Below are positions 35,411 through 45,743 of a stretch of 64,000 bases of DNA, in pieces. Origin of the DNA: Diphasiastrum complanatum (Eukaryota; Streptophyta; Lycopodiopsida; Lycopodiales; Lycopodiaceae). The DNA lies in assembly GCA_029204225.1 (NCBI GenBank), contig CM055097.1, positions 46,870,617-46,934,616 of the forward strand. Direction: 5' to 3'. The first letter of the stretch is position 1. Every line of letters starts with the position of its first letter. The translations under genes and the position numbers were made by a program. The notes under the pieces are model-generated. The model worked only from the letters and a program-made list of their open reading frames with translations. It did not search any database and had not been told where the DNA came from.

Positions 35411-36085
35411 AAACCTTTGGCTACAAGCCTAGCTTTATGCTTACTTATTGATCCATCTTAATTATACTTCAATCTAAATACCCACTTGCAATCAAGAGGT
35501 TTCTTCCCTTGAGGAAGATCCACAAGATCCCAAGTATGATTCTCAATGAGAGCAACATACTCTATTTGCATAGCATCCATCCAACTTTTAGATTTACAAG
35601 CATTTTCATAGCATGTTGGCTCATCTAACATTGAAGTAAGAAAGGTATAAGATGTGAAAGATGATGAGCCTTCCCTTTGATCACCTTGACTATCATAGGT
35701 GAGCCTCAATGGTTCGGTCCTTGCCCTTGTAGATCTTCTTGGAGTTCTTGGAGTTCTTGCATCTTGAGGTGGATCCTCAAGTTCTTCTTCACTTGGAAGC
35801 TCCTCCTCCATCCTAGCATGATCCTTGGCATCAAGATGATTAGTAGCATTATCATCCAAATCACAAGCATGTTCTTCATCAAAAATAACATCTCTACTCA
35901 CTATCATCGTGCTAGATGGGATTGAAGACTCTATATCCTTTGCTATTCTCACCATATCCCACAAAGATGCCTTTGATAGATGTTGCATCATCTATCCAAG
36001 GATTGGTGTACATAGCAAGTGGATCAAAAACTTTGAGATCCTTGAGATTGGGCTTCTCTCCAAATAGAGCTTCGCCTGGTTAACT
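35411..36085 (-). pseudogene. Copia B integrase tail and RT entry
   Basis: KPNLKDLKVFDPLAMYT and IFVGYGENSKGYRVFNP are the integrase C-terminal blocks. IVSRDVIFDEE and an acidic, Thr/Arg-rich linker (RTPRTPRRSTRARTEPLRL) follow. WMDAMQIEYVALIENHTWDL and CKWVFRLKYN then open the reverse transcriptase. The integrase zinc finger and catalytic core are absent: the sequence passes from protease straight to this tail near 36085. Confidence 0.85.
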
Positions 36086-36335
36086 TAGGAACATAAAGAA
36101 AATTCTCAAGATTCATCATTTTGGATGATCCAACATACAATGGAATGGTTCCTATTCCACTTATCTTACATTCTTGACTACTTGCAGTATAGATTGATCT
36201 ATGTAAATCATTGTAAGATAGTAAAGTGGAGAAAATGTCCTTTTGATATGTCATGTTGGAACTAGCCCCACTATCAATCCACCAAGAATCATTGGTGTTG
36301 CTCTTGGATGATGGTGATCTGTTGGAAACCATCAA
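36086..36335 (-). pseudogene. Copia B protease
   Basis: DSWWIDSGASSNMTYQKDIF contains the active-site D-S-G at 36267-36275. IGTIPLYVGSSKMMNLENFL and YVPKL are the conserved later strands. The domain is then fused to the integrase tail by deletion. Confidence 0.85.
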
Positions 36336-37090
36336 GGATGACTCTTCTTTATCCTCCTCCTGATGTGCAATGTTGTTTTGTTTGCTCTCTTGTGCCTTCT
36401 TCTTCTTGAGACATTCTGATGCAAAATGTCCTTTCTTTTCATAGAAAAAACATTTGTACTTTGACTTGTCTTTGACCTTGCTCTTTGAGCTTGAAGCCTT
36501 ATCCTCCTCCTTGGTCTCCTTGAAGTGTTTCTTCTTGCCATTGGTCTTCTTCTTGCCTTTAAATGAAAAATTAACTTTCTCATCACCATCCTACAGAGAA
36601 ATAACATTCATTCATGCATTGATATGCATCATCCTACACTCTTGAGCCACTAATACACTGTGAAGCTTTTCTATAGTGGGCAAAGTGTCTTGGATTGCAA
36701 AGCTTTGGATCAAATTTGAAAAGTCACTCCCTAGACCATTAAGGACTATCTGACAAGCTCATCATCTTGAATCTTCTCTCCAATGTAAGCTAACTCCTTA
36801 TTGAGAGACTTGATTTTGAGCACATAAGCCTGTGCACTCTGATCACTCCTCTTCATGCTTTGTAGAATCTTATTCCTAAGCATGAGAACCCTCGAAGTGT
36901 TACTAGACTCTCATAGATTGATTTTAAAGATTCCCAAGCCTCTTTAGCACTAATACAAGCTGATACTTCTCTCAGTAAATCATTGCTTACATTCATCTTC
37001 ACACAGTGAAGTGCAAGCCTAGATCTTCTCTTGTATTTAGCTAACTCATGTGCACCTAGAGGTTTATAGTTCTCATGAATCAAATCCAAA
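36336..37090 (-). pseudogene. Copia B gag
   Basis: LAKYKRRSRLALHCVKMNVS, NDLLREVSACISAKEAWESL and KSIYES open the UBN2 gag domain, followed after a frame shift by LNKELAYIGEKIQDDELV-like sequence. The nucleocapsid knuckle is CFFYEKKGHFASEC, in which the second Cys is Tyr, flanked by Lys/Ser-rich linkers. The same knuckle lesion is present in the duplicate copy at 39183-40016, so it predates the duplication. Related to the gag of the 5530-9481 element. Confidence 0.85.
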
Positions 37091-37380
37091 ACTAATTAAT
37101 GACAAATGATCTTGGTAGCTTATCCTAGGATTTGCACCAAAAATTACATCAAATTGACACCAAATGAAATTACAGTGATCCAATGAATATGGGATTTTAA
37201 ATGTTGGTTCAAAGTTGCCCACACGTGTGAACAATACGGATTTTGATCCACAGGAAGTTTGGAATCAAATCCCCTCACCAATTCCAGGATACCAACGCGC
37301 CCTTCCAATACTAGATTTTTGCACCAAAAACCTGCTAAAACTGGATTAGCTTTAAACACTGATCAATAGCCTTGTACTTG

Positions 37381-37392
37381 GCTCTGATACCA
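37381..37392 (-). other. Copia B primer-binding site, copy 1
   Basis: A perfect TGGTATCAGAGC on the minus strand, directly next to the LTR end at 37393. Confidence 0.9.
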
Positions 37393-37721
37393 TGCGAAAA
37401 GTACAGTACTAAGGACCATAAATGGATCTTTGAATGATCCACAAGGGTGATTGTGTGCTTGTTAAACAATCTATCAGATACTAGTCATCAGAAAACAAGA
37501 TCTAGTCTAGCAGCTTGATAGAAAACAAGTAGAGACAATAAAAAACTTGATCATAAACTATAATCCGAGTTCCCACATGTGAAGATCGGGCTGCAGTACA
37601 ACCTGTAGACAGAGTTTGAAGTGTGCCAAAGCTGGGTTTCATTGGAATCAATAGCAATCACAATACATACAGAGAAAATTCGAGTTTCTCCTTGAGGCTC
37701 CAAAAAGATTCTATCTTCTCA
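37393..37721 (-). repeat. Copia B 5' LTR, copy 1
   Basis: 329 bp with TG...CA ends. Nearly identical to 40319-40647 and clearly related to 13275-13606. Beyond 37721 lies the 3' flank of the host histidine phosphatase gene, so the element inserted about 0.9 kb downstream of the stop codon in copy 1. Confidence 0.85.
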
Positions 37722-38189
37722 TTATGGAGAATGGGAATACATAGTAAAAGACACTTCCTTTGCAAAGTTAGATAAGGAAGTAGACTCAACTTTCTTGCCC
37801 TAATGTGAAAACCCTAGCCTAGGTCCAAGAGTCATGCTTGGTAGGTGCATGGTAGGTACAAATCTCATCATAAATCAAGGTCTAGATTCTAAAAAGTAAG
37901 AATCACTACCAAATGGAGAGGAGTACAAGGTGGCCTTTGTATGTATGGTTCCACCCTATCAACTCTTGTGAATGAAACAACAAAAGCATTTGTCAAATGT
38001 TTCAAGTCTGTTTGGTTGCTACCATGGTGTAATTCAAATAACTATATTAGCTCACCACAAGCATACAGTACTTATACTTTGTTTGACTCGAATGTCAGCT
38101 TCTTACAAGTTATAGAGATGACAAGAGGAAATAACCCCATTCTGCAAATTGCCCTCCCAAAAAAAATCCATCCTCCATGCTCCTAATTA

Positions 38190-38192
<3 letters not shown>

Positions 38193-38259
<67 letters not shown>
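38193..38259. repeat. (GA)n microsatellite, duplication copy 1
   Basis: About 67 bp of GA. The counterpart in copy 2 (41119-41173) is about 12 bp shorter. Confidence 0.97.
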
Positions 38260-38261
<2 letters not shown>

Positions 38262-38622
38262 TATCAGTTGAATTGTGCCAGGTCAACTAGGTATGGTAGT
38301 TTTTTACTCTCCTTTTTAGCATCTGACTAATGATTCAAGTTCATAAAAGCAAAAATTATGCCACACAATCAAGTTCTCGTTGCATTTACTTTCACCCTGT
38401 ACAGGCCAATGTCTACCATTTATATGCAGAGCCTGCTTTTAAGCATAAGCAAAGATGTTGTGCTAAAATAACAATCACACACAAAATTCTTGTTGGACCA
38501 AAGCAACAATCACATGCCATAATCTTGCTGGACAGAAGTATGTTATTGCACCTCTTAACTGATCGAGATATATGCACATGATAACAGCTAATCTAACACT
38601 GCCTCAAGCCTTGAAGAATTTA

Positions 38623-38721
38623 TCATATCAGATTATCTATATCATCAGATGATTCATTGTTTTGGTCAGACTTAACAATCCCAAGAAGCTTCCAGCCACC
38701 TGTTCCTGCAGATTGGAACGT
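38623..38721 (-). pseudogene. Duplicated terminal exon of the SixA-like gene (distal copy)
   Basis: Same acceptor (TTTGTGCAG), same 99-bp length and same TGA stop as the proximal exon at 41533-41631. It encodes TFQSAGTGGWKLLGIVK and an acidic tail. It differs by Ser instead of Pro after IVK and Asn instead of Ser nearby. It could still be spliced as an alternative last exon, because acceptor and frame are intact, but splicing would have to skip the proximal copy 2.9 kb earlier. Pro at this position is what I expect for the family, so this copy is probably the decaying one. Confidence 0.7.
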
Positions 38722-39016
38722 CTGCACAAACCATCCAAGCATAAGCATCTTGAAGGGTAGCTTGATTTATGGTTCAAGGCGTATTGCGCCATCATTAAAT
38801 AGCAGGGACAAATGCTTAAAAACACTGTTAGAATCAGCATGAACTTTTGGCAATAAATTCATTCTGAAAATAGTGAAAACTCAAAACATCACTTCGAACT
38901 GCAGAAGGATCTCATCATTCAGATACTAAGACGTCATTGTGGGACAATGAAAGGACACCATAACTATTAACTTCTTTCCTCAGTGAACAAATGGTTTCAT
39001 AGTTGTTTACTATCAT

Positions 39017-39122
39017 GTTAAAGCTGCCATGTTTGATTGTAACTTGAACCATGTATTAGCATTCTGTCTACACACAAATAGGGTAGTCATCCTTGATGGT
39101 TTCCAACAGATCACCATCATCC
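39017..39122. other. Rearranged duplication junction with inverted fragments
   Basis: 39019-39084 is the reverse complement of 41933-42000, the sequence that follows copy 2. 39085-39122 is the perfect reverse complement of 39145-39182 (38 bp, 22-bp loop). The two inverted pieces join the end of copy 1 to the start of copy 2. Confidence 0.9.
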
Positions 39123-39182
39123 AAGAATCATCGGTGTTGCTCTTGGATGATGGTGATCTGTTGGAAACCATCAAGGATGACT

Positions 39183-40016
39183 CTTCTTTATCCTCCTCCT
39201 GATGTGCAATGTTGTTTTGTTTGCTCTCTTGTGCCTTCTTCTTCTTGAGACATTCTGATGCAAAATGTCCTTTCTTTTCATAGAAAAAACATTTGTACTT
39301 TGACTTGTCTTTGACCTTGCTCTTTGAGCTTGAAGTCTCATCCTCCTCCTTGGTCTCCTTGAAGTGTTTCTTCTTGCCATTGGTCTTCTTCTTGTCTTGA
39401 CTTGTCTTTGACCTTGCTCTTTGAGCTTGAAGTCTCATCCTCCTCCTTGGTCTCCTTGAAGTGCATTGGTCTTCTTCTTGCCTTTAAATGAAAAATTAGC
39501 TTTCTCATCACCATCCTACAGAGAAATAACATTCATTCTTGCATTGATATGCATCATCCTACACTCTTGAGCCACTAATACATTGTGAAGCTTTTCTATA
39601 GTGGGCAAAGTGTCTTGGATTGCAAAGCTTTGGATCAAATTTGAAAAGTCATTCCCTAGACCATTAAGGACAATCTGAACAAGCTCATCATCTTGAATCT
39701 TCTCTCCAATGTAAGCTAACTCCTTATTGAGAGACTTGATTTTGAGCACATAAGCCTGTGCACTCTGATCACTCCTCTTCATGCTTTGTAGAATCTTATT
39801 CCTAAGCATGAGAATCCTCGAAGTGTTACTAGACTCTCATAGATTGATTTTAAAGATTCCCAAGCCTCTTTAGCACTAATACAAGTTGATACTTCTCTCA
39901 GTAAATCATTGCTTACATTCATCTTCACACAGTGAAGTGCAAGCCTAGATCTTCTCTTGTATTTAGCTAACTTCTGTGCACCTAGAGGTTTATAGTTCTC
40001 ATGAATCAAATCCAAA
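39183..40016 (-). pseudogene. Copia B gag, duplicate copy
   Basis: Contains the same UBN2 gag as copy 1. Here the middle part is more open: MLRNKILQSMKRSDQSAQAY, VLKIKSLNKELAYIGEKIQD, DELVQIVLNGLGNDFSNLIQ. The knuckle is again CFFYEKKGHFASEC. The 3' remainder of the element (protease onward) is absent because copy 2 begins inside gag. The Lys/Ser linker is partly duplicated (97-bp spacing). Confidence 0.88.
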
Positions 40017-40306
40017 ACTAATTAATGACAAATGATCTTGGTAGCTTATCCTAGGATTTGCACCAAAAATTGCATCAAATTGACACCAAATGAAATTACA
40101 GTGAACTAATGAATATGGGACTTTAAATGCTGGTTCAAAGTTGCCCACACGTGTGAACAATACGGATTTTGATCCACAAGAGGTTTGGAATCAAATCCCC
40201 TCACCAATTCCAGGATACCAACGCGCCCTTCCAATACTAGATTTTTGCACCAAAAACCTGCTAAAACTGGATTAGTTTTAAACACTGATCAATAGCCTTG
40301 TACTTG

Positions 40307-40318
40307 GCTCTGATACCA
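40307..40318 (-). other. Copia B primer-binding site, copy 2
   Basis: A perfect TGGTATCAGAGC on the minus strand next to the second LTR. Confidence 0.9.
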
Positions 40319-40647
40319 TGCGAAAAGTATAGTACTAAGGACCATAAATGGATCTTTGAATGATCCACAAGGGTGATTGTGTGCTTGTTAAACAATCTAT
40401 CAGATACTAGTCATCAGAAAACAAGATCTAGTCTAGCAGCTTGATAGAAAACAAGTAGAGACAATCAAAAACTTGATCATAAACTATAATCCGAGTTCCC
40501 ACATGTGAAGATCAGGCTGCAGTACAACCTGTAGACAGAGTTTAAAGTGTGCCAAAGCTGGGTTTCATTGGAATCAATAGCAATCACAATACATACAGAG
40601 AAAATCCGAGTTTCTCCTTGAGGCTCCAAAAAGATTCCATCTTCTCA
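40319..40647 (-). repeat. Copia B 5' LTR, copy 2
   Basis: Same length and ends as 37393-37721 with a few substitutions. It is a copy by segmental duplication, not a second transposition, since flanks on both sides also match. Confidence 0.88.
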
Positions 40648-41115
40648 TTATGGAGAATGGGAATACATAGTAAAAGACACTTCCTTTGCAAAGTTAGATA
40701 AGGAAGTAGACTCAACTTTCTTGCCCTAATGTGAAAACCCTAGCCTAGATCCAAGAGTCATGCTTGGTAGGTGCATGGTAGGTACAAATCTCATCATAAA
40801 TCAAGGTCTAGATCCTAAAAAGTAAGAATCACTACCAAATGGAGAGGAGTACAAGGTGGCCTTTGTATGTGTGGTTCCACCCTATCAACTCTTGTGAATG
40901 AAACAACAAAAGCATTTGTCAAATGTTTCAAGTCTGTTTGGTTGCTACCATGGTGTAATTCAAATAACTATATTAGCTCACCACAAGCATACAGTACTTA
41001 TACTTTGTTTGACTCGAATGTCAGCTTCTTACAAGTTATAGAGATGACAAGAGGAAATAACCCCATTATGCAAATTGCCCTCCCAAAAAAAATCCATCCT
41101 CCATGCTCCTAATTA

Positions 41116-41118
<3 letters not shown>

Positions 41119-41173
<55 letters not shown>
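41119..41173. repeat. (GA)n microsatellite, duplication copy 2
   Basis: About 55 bp of GA at the position equivalent to 38193-38259. Confidence 0.97.
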
Positions 41174-41175
<2 letters not shown>

Positions 41176-41532
41176 TATCAGTTGAATTGTGCCAGGTCAA
41201 CTAGGTATGGTAGTTTTTTACTCTCCTTTTTAGCATCTGACTAAAGACGTTCAAGTTCATAAAAGCAAAAATTATGCCACACAATCAAGTTCTCGTTGCA
41301 TTTACTTTCACAGGGCCAATGTCTACCATTTATATGCAGAGCCTGCTTTTAAGCATTAGCAAAGATGCTGTGCTAAAATAGCAATCACACGCAAAATTCT
41401 TGTTGGACCAAAGCAGCAATCACATGCCATAATCTTGCTGGACAGAAGTATGTTATTGCACCTCTTAACTGATCGAGATATATGCACATGATAACAGCTA
41501 ATCTAACACTGCCTCAAGCCTTGAAGAATTTA

Positions 41533-41631
41533 TCATATCAGATTATCTATATCATCAGATGATTCACTGTTTTGGTCAGGCTTAACAATCCCAAGAAGCT
41601 TCCAGCCACCTGTTCCTGCAGATTGGAACGT
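41533..41631 (-). CDS. SixA-like histidine phosphatase, exon 5 (last, proximal copy)
   Basis: The acceptor TGGTTTGTGCAG is followed by ACG TTC CAA. The exon encodes residues 248-279: TFQSAGTGGWKLLGIVKPDQ, then an acidic tail ending DNLI and TGA at 41533-41535. The GGWKL-G-IVKPD pattern is the conserved C-terminus of plant SixA-like proteins. It is the first acceptor of this kind after exon 4, so it is the default last exon. The 3' untranslated region would run toward the Copia B LTR at 40647. Confidence 0.88.
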   Translation of the reverse strand, partial: TFQSAGTGGWKLLGIVKPDQNSESSDDIDNLI

Positions 41632-42167
41632 CTGCACAAACCATCCAAGCATAAGCTTCTTGAAGGGTAGCTTGATTTATGGTTCAAGGCGTATTGCGCC
41701 ATCATTAAATAGCAGGGAAAAATGCTTAAAAACACTGTTAGAATCAGCATGAACTTTTGGCAATAAATTCATTCTGAAAATAGTGAAAACTCAAAACATC
41801 ACTTCGAACTGCAGAAGGATCTCATCATTCAGATACTAAGACGTCATTGTGGGGCAATGAAAGGACACCATAACTATTAACTTCTTCCTCAGTGAACAAA
41901 TGGTTTCATAGTTGTTTACTATCATGTAGTTATACCCTATTTGTGTGCAGACAGAATGCCAATACATGGTTCAAGTTACAATCAAACATGGCAGCTTTTA
42001 CATAACGGACATAGGTTGACATTGTTGTGCAGATTGACTGTTTAGAGTGAGAAAACCTAAGATAAATTTACCAATGACATAGCAAACCTGATTATGGCTT
42101 CGTCTGCAATCAATGTGTCAGTATCCTATTTTGTAAACTTATGACATTTACTTGAGCAATCAATGTG

Positions 42168-42541
42168 CAATAGCAAGAGCAACTTAGAGCAACATAACGT
42201 GATAAGATTGGTGCAAAAAACCAAAACATTCAAACTCTTCTCGTGGATTTGTACTCAAATGCGACGAGAAAATAGAGAGTAATTTCTATAATAACTGCTA
42301 GAACAGCGACGAATGCTGACCAGATAATTCCTAGCTAGAAAAGCAATCTCAAAACAATAGCAAGAGCAACTTAGAGCAACATAATGTGATAAAATTGGTG
42401 CAAAAAACCAAAACATTGAAACTCTTCTGGTGGATTTGTACTCAAATGCGACGAGACAATAGAGAGTAATTTCTATAATAACTGCTAGAACAGCGACAAA
42501 TGCTGACCAGATAATTCCTAGCTAGAAAAGCAATCTCAAAA
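42168..42541. repeat. 187-bp tandem duplication
   Basis: Two head-to-tail units start at 42168 and 42355 (caatagcaagagcaactt) and differ at only a few bases. They lie inside intron 4. Confidence 0.92.
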
Positions 42542-43169
42542 ACTATCATGGAAAGTACAGAGAAAAACCAATTGCATGTAATTACAGCTAGTGGTGTGAA
42601 AGTTGGATGTTTAAAATGGACTTCTAGTCTTCTATACTCAGAGATCTCAATCTTGAGGGAAAGGTCGGTCAAAAGCTGTGTTTTCAGCTTGGAATGCTTA
42701 AGATAAATGGGCTGCGAGTGGTGTGGGACCGGCTGCAACTGAAGCCTTCGTATCTGCAGGTCTCCGCATAATTTATGGTCACTGATGATCACTATGAAGT
42801 ATCGTGGTGGCCAAGTATGAATTGTTGTGTGAGTCTAACTCCTCTTTGTATCACCAAGGGAACACATCTCTCATCCCATGACCAAGCTTCCTAGAATGCT
42901 TCACGTGTTGCCAACTGGATCAAATTGAATTTCTTAGGCCCTAGCTTTGGGGTCCTAAACAAAAGTTCCTTTCTATGGTGGGTCTAGGCACTTTGGGTAA
43001 AAGTACCTTGGCAATGGTTGTCATAACTCTAACTGGAAACAATTCTCCAATTACCACTACTCTAAGGAAACTCACATCAAGTTGGTTCCTTCAAAATTAC
43101 GTGAGACCCATGGGTTCAATATGATTGGGTCACCTCATCACATAGAAATGGCAACAGATTGCAAACTTG

Positions 43170-43640
43170 AAAATTGTGCTAAAATTGTTAACACATCAAC
43201 TTAAGGGGAAGGGCAAGGAGTTCTTATTGTATGTTTTTAATCATGGTGCAACTTTAGCTCTGATGTTAACAGTGTTGGATCCAAATCAATCATTTATGGT
43301 TGAGACAAATGCTAGTGAGTTTGCAAGAGCAGTAGTAACTGTGGGAGGCCAATCGCTATGGAAAGCTAGATATAGCTCAATAGAAGTATAGAGCGTATGA
43401 GAAGAAACTCTTCTCGATTGTTCACGCCTTGAATACTTTGAGGCAATAATACTATGGTGCTAAATTTGAAGTTTTAAGAGATCATAAAAGTGTTAAATAC
43501 TTACAGAACCAACCTGAACCTCGGGGTTGGAAAGCTCAAGGGACAAAGTTAATGTAAGAATTTCATAAGAATGTAAGGTATCATCAGCGGAAGTTGTTTG
43601 ATGCCCTTAGATGAAGGCCTAACTTTACCAGGTTGAGTTT
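43170..43640 (+). pseudogene. Gypsy RNase H fragment
   Basis: DPNQSFMVETNASEFARAVV is the first RNase H block, with its Asp changed to Asn (TDASD to TNASE). It is followed by EKKLFSIVHALNTLRQ, AKFEVLRDHKSVKYLQNQPE, KAQGTKLM and, after a stop, RKLFDALR in place of VADALSR. Two or more stops are present. Ty3/Gypsy, same orientation as the integrase pieces to the right and opposite to the host gene. Confidence 0.75.
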
Positions 43641-43989
43641 TATTCGATTTCTTAGTCACTTCTAGAGTCCTTGAGGGGGAATGTCAACATGATGCCCATT
43701 TTTATATGCAGAGCAGTTAAGGATATCAAGTTCACAAGTGCCTAAAGGCAATTATTGTTGAGGCAAAATTACAAGTTCATTGGTGCCCAAAAGCACTTAT
43801 TGCTGAGGTGTACTTTTTGATTGCTTACCTAACATTGAGGATGAGGCATTTAAGAGAATGCTTGCAAAGAGTGTTGAGGATACAACCTTAACTAACGATC
43901 CCCGAGGAAGTAGAAAAGGACACCAATGAGGATGGTTAGTAACCCACAAAATTAAAGTGTGTTTCCTAGCAGTTAATTGCATTATCCGC

Positions 43990-44880
43990 TGATTTCTTTA
44001 TGAGTGTCATGATACTACAAGTGTTGGGACATCCTAAATTTCAGAAGACTAATTGCTTTTGAAGAGGGAATTCTTCTATCATCATGTATGCAAAAGGATG
44101 TTCGAGTATGATTATGGACCAATTGACTAACATGGCTCATTTCACTCCAGCTAGGAAAATTGTGAAAACTCCCAAATTAGCGAGGTGGTTCATGGAGAAT
44201 TTTCAAGCTTTAAGGGCTACCAAATGGTATCCTTAGTGATCAAGACAACAAGTTTGACAACCTCTTTTGGAGAGTTGTGTTTAATAGGTTAGATACTAAG
44301 TATGGGCATGATAGAGCATCCAGGACTGGATGGCCACACAAAGAAAGTCAATCAAGTTAGGATGCTCAGAATATGTGCGTTAGAAGCAAGCTAATTGTGA
44401 AGAGTATTTATCAACTTTGGATTTCTCTTATGATAGTGCCAAGCTTTCCTCAACGAAATACAACCCGTTTATGTCGATGTGGTTTTTAGCCAAGAGAAGC
44501 AATAGCGATAGGTTGAGAGAAAGATAAAGTGCAAGCAACAAAGAAGCTTCTCAAAGAGATGAACCAAATGGAAAGCACGCTAGAAAAAGCAAAAGAGCTC
44601 AAGATAGAGCTAGTGGTTACGCGAATCCACGAAGGTAGAAAATTGTGTAAAATGGAAGAGAAAGTATTCTTGAAGGAGCTTGAATCCTCAACCTTAAACA
44701 TTCATATATGTGCTAAGTTATCTTTGAGCTATTGTCGCCCTTATATGATACAGAAGAGAGTTGGTGAGGTTGCTTATAAGTTCGTGTCATATCAAAAAGT
44801 TGCCATGCCCATTCAGTTCATATATGCAGACTACAGAAAAGTTTGGGTGTGTCAAATAACCTTGTAGGGGATGAGACCGG
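43990..44880 (+). pseudogene. Gypsy integrase fragments
   Basis: YECHDTTSVGTS opposite the HHCC finger (ECHD...GH), then LKREFF, DQLTNMAHFTPARKIVKTPK and LARWFMENFQALRA from the core. DGHTKKVNQ stands where DGQTERVNQ is expected, so the catalytic Glu is replaced by Lys. The open frame at 44529-44867 ends with LSLSYCRPYMIQKRVGEVAY, the C-terminal integrase block (LRYCGPY.I.KRVG.VAY), preceded by a charged helix. Decayed copy of a chromovirus-like element. Confidence 0.75.
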
Positions 44881-45625
44881 TAATTATACTCATAGGACAA
44901 GATATCGACATGAGAGAGATGTCTGCATGAGATGTTTCCTGATCTATTGCAAGAATGCAAACATTTCTAAGAGGAATGGATTGTTACAACAATACCTCGT
45001 ACCCAAGGGGCTAATCATGAAGAATTGGACAGTGAACATGGGAGTATGCCCTACTATTGGGTTTGCCCTTAGGTAAAGGTCAAGGTGGATATATATGAAG
45101 AACCAACAGGGCACATATAAGCAATTAGAGGAATGACATGCTAGGTTCAATGGGGTCGTCAAGTATGATGTATAATCTCTTTAATAGATAGTCAGTTCAG
45201 ATAGCAGTAACAAACTGAAACCTTGAAATGAATTATAAACAATTGATTTTCTTAATCATTTCCTTGAATTTGAGGAATCAATATCAACTGATTCCTTGGG
45301 AAATTTTACTTTCTTGGGCCAATCTATTTCAAGGTAATAGCTTGTGAAAATCAGAGTCTTTCTCTAGAATGGATACTAACCTCATGAACTATCATACATG
45401 CTTTAGGAAAAGCCCTGAGAAGTAAACTCTGATTCAGAAGTGGCTTACCATGATTGTAATAGTTCCCTGAGATTGAATGTTGGTCGATAAGGTATGGTGT
45501 CATGCAGTGAGAAGTGCCATTTTTCAGAGATTTATCGCCTTCTACAAGTGCTACAGACTTAATTAGGCATTGTGTCTGTCACTATTTATGGGTTATCAAT
45601 CATATTTAGATAGCAAACTACATAC

Positions 45626-45743
45626 TTCATCCCATGAGGCACCATAAGCTTCAAGAAGAGCGGCATTTGCTGTTTTCAGCTCAACTGGTACACCAGAAAA
45701 CATGCTAGCAGCTTCTTCCCATCCCCTGTTATGCCCCATACAC
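45626..45743 (-). CDS. SixA-like histidine phosphatase, exon 4
   Basis: Acceptor TTTTTTGCATGCAG before GTGTATGGGG; donor GAA|GTATGT. It encodes the end of Met208 and residues 209-247: CMGHNRGWEEAASMFSGVPV, ELKTANAALLEAYGASWDE. GHN carries the second catalytic His (His212), which completes the phosphate pocket with the RHA motif of exon 1. The exon is uninterrupted and strongly family-like, so I am confident. Confidence 0.93.

Larger units (their letters stand above)
36282..39016. repeat. Tandem duplication, copy 1
   Basis: Corresponds to 39121-41932 (offset 2839 at the left, 2926 in the middle, 2910 beyond the GA array). It contains Copia B gag, primer site, LTR, a (GA)n array and the duplicated last exon of the host gene. 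Differences between copies are few, so the event is recent compared with the decay of the Copia genes. Confidence 0.93.
39121..41932. repeat. Tandem duplication, copy 2
   Basis: Matches 36282-39016. It carries an extra internal duplication in the gag linker (units at 39301 and 39398, 97-bp spacing) that copy 1 lacks. Confidence 0.93.
41632..45625 (-). other. Intron 4 (3994 bp) with Gypsy remains
   Basis: Donor GAA|GTATGT and acceptor GCAG|ACG. It contains a 187-bp tandem duplication (42168-42541) and a decayed plus-strand Gypsy RNase H and integrase (43170-44880). The stretches 42542-43160 and 44880-45590 show nothing recognisable. Confidence 0.85.

Noticed and set aside
38637-38842. Short frames overlapping the duplicated terminal exon on both strands
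   Set aside because: The informative frame is the minus-strand one that continues exon 4 (GGWKLLGIVK); the others are out of phase with it.
44529-44867. Charged helical ORF considered as a host coiled-coil protein
   Set aside because: It ends in the LSYCRPY and KRVGEVAY blocks of a Gypsy integrase C-terminus.
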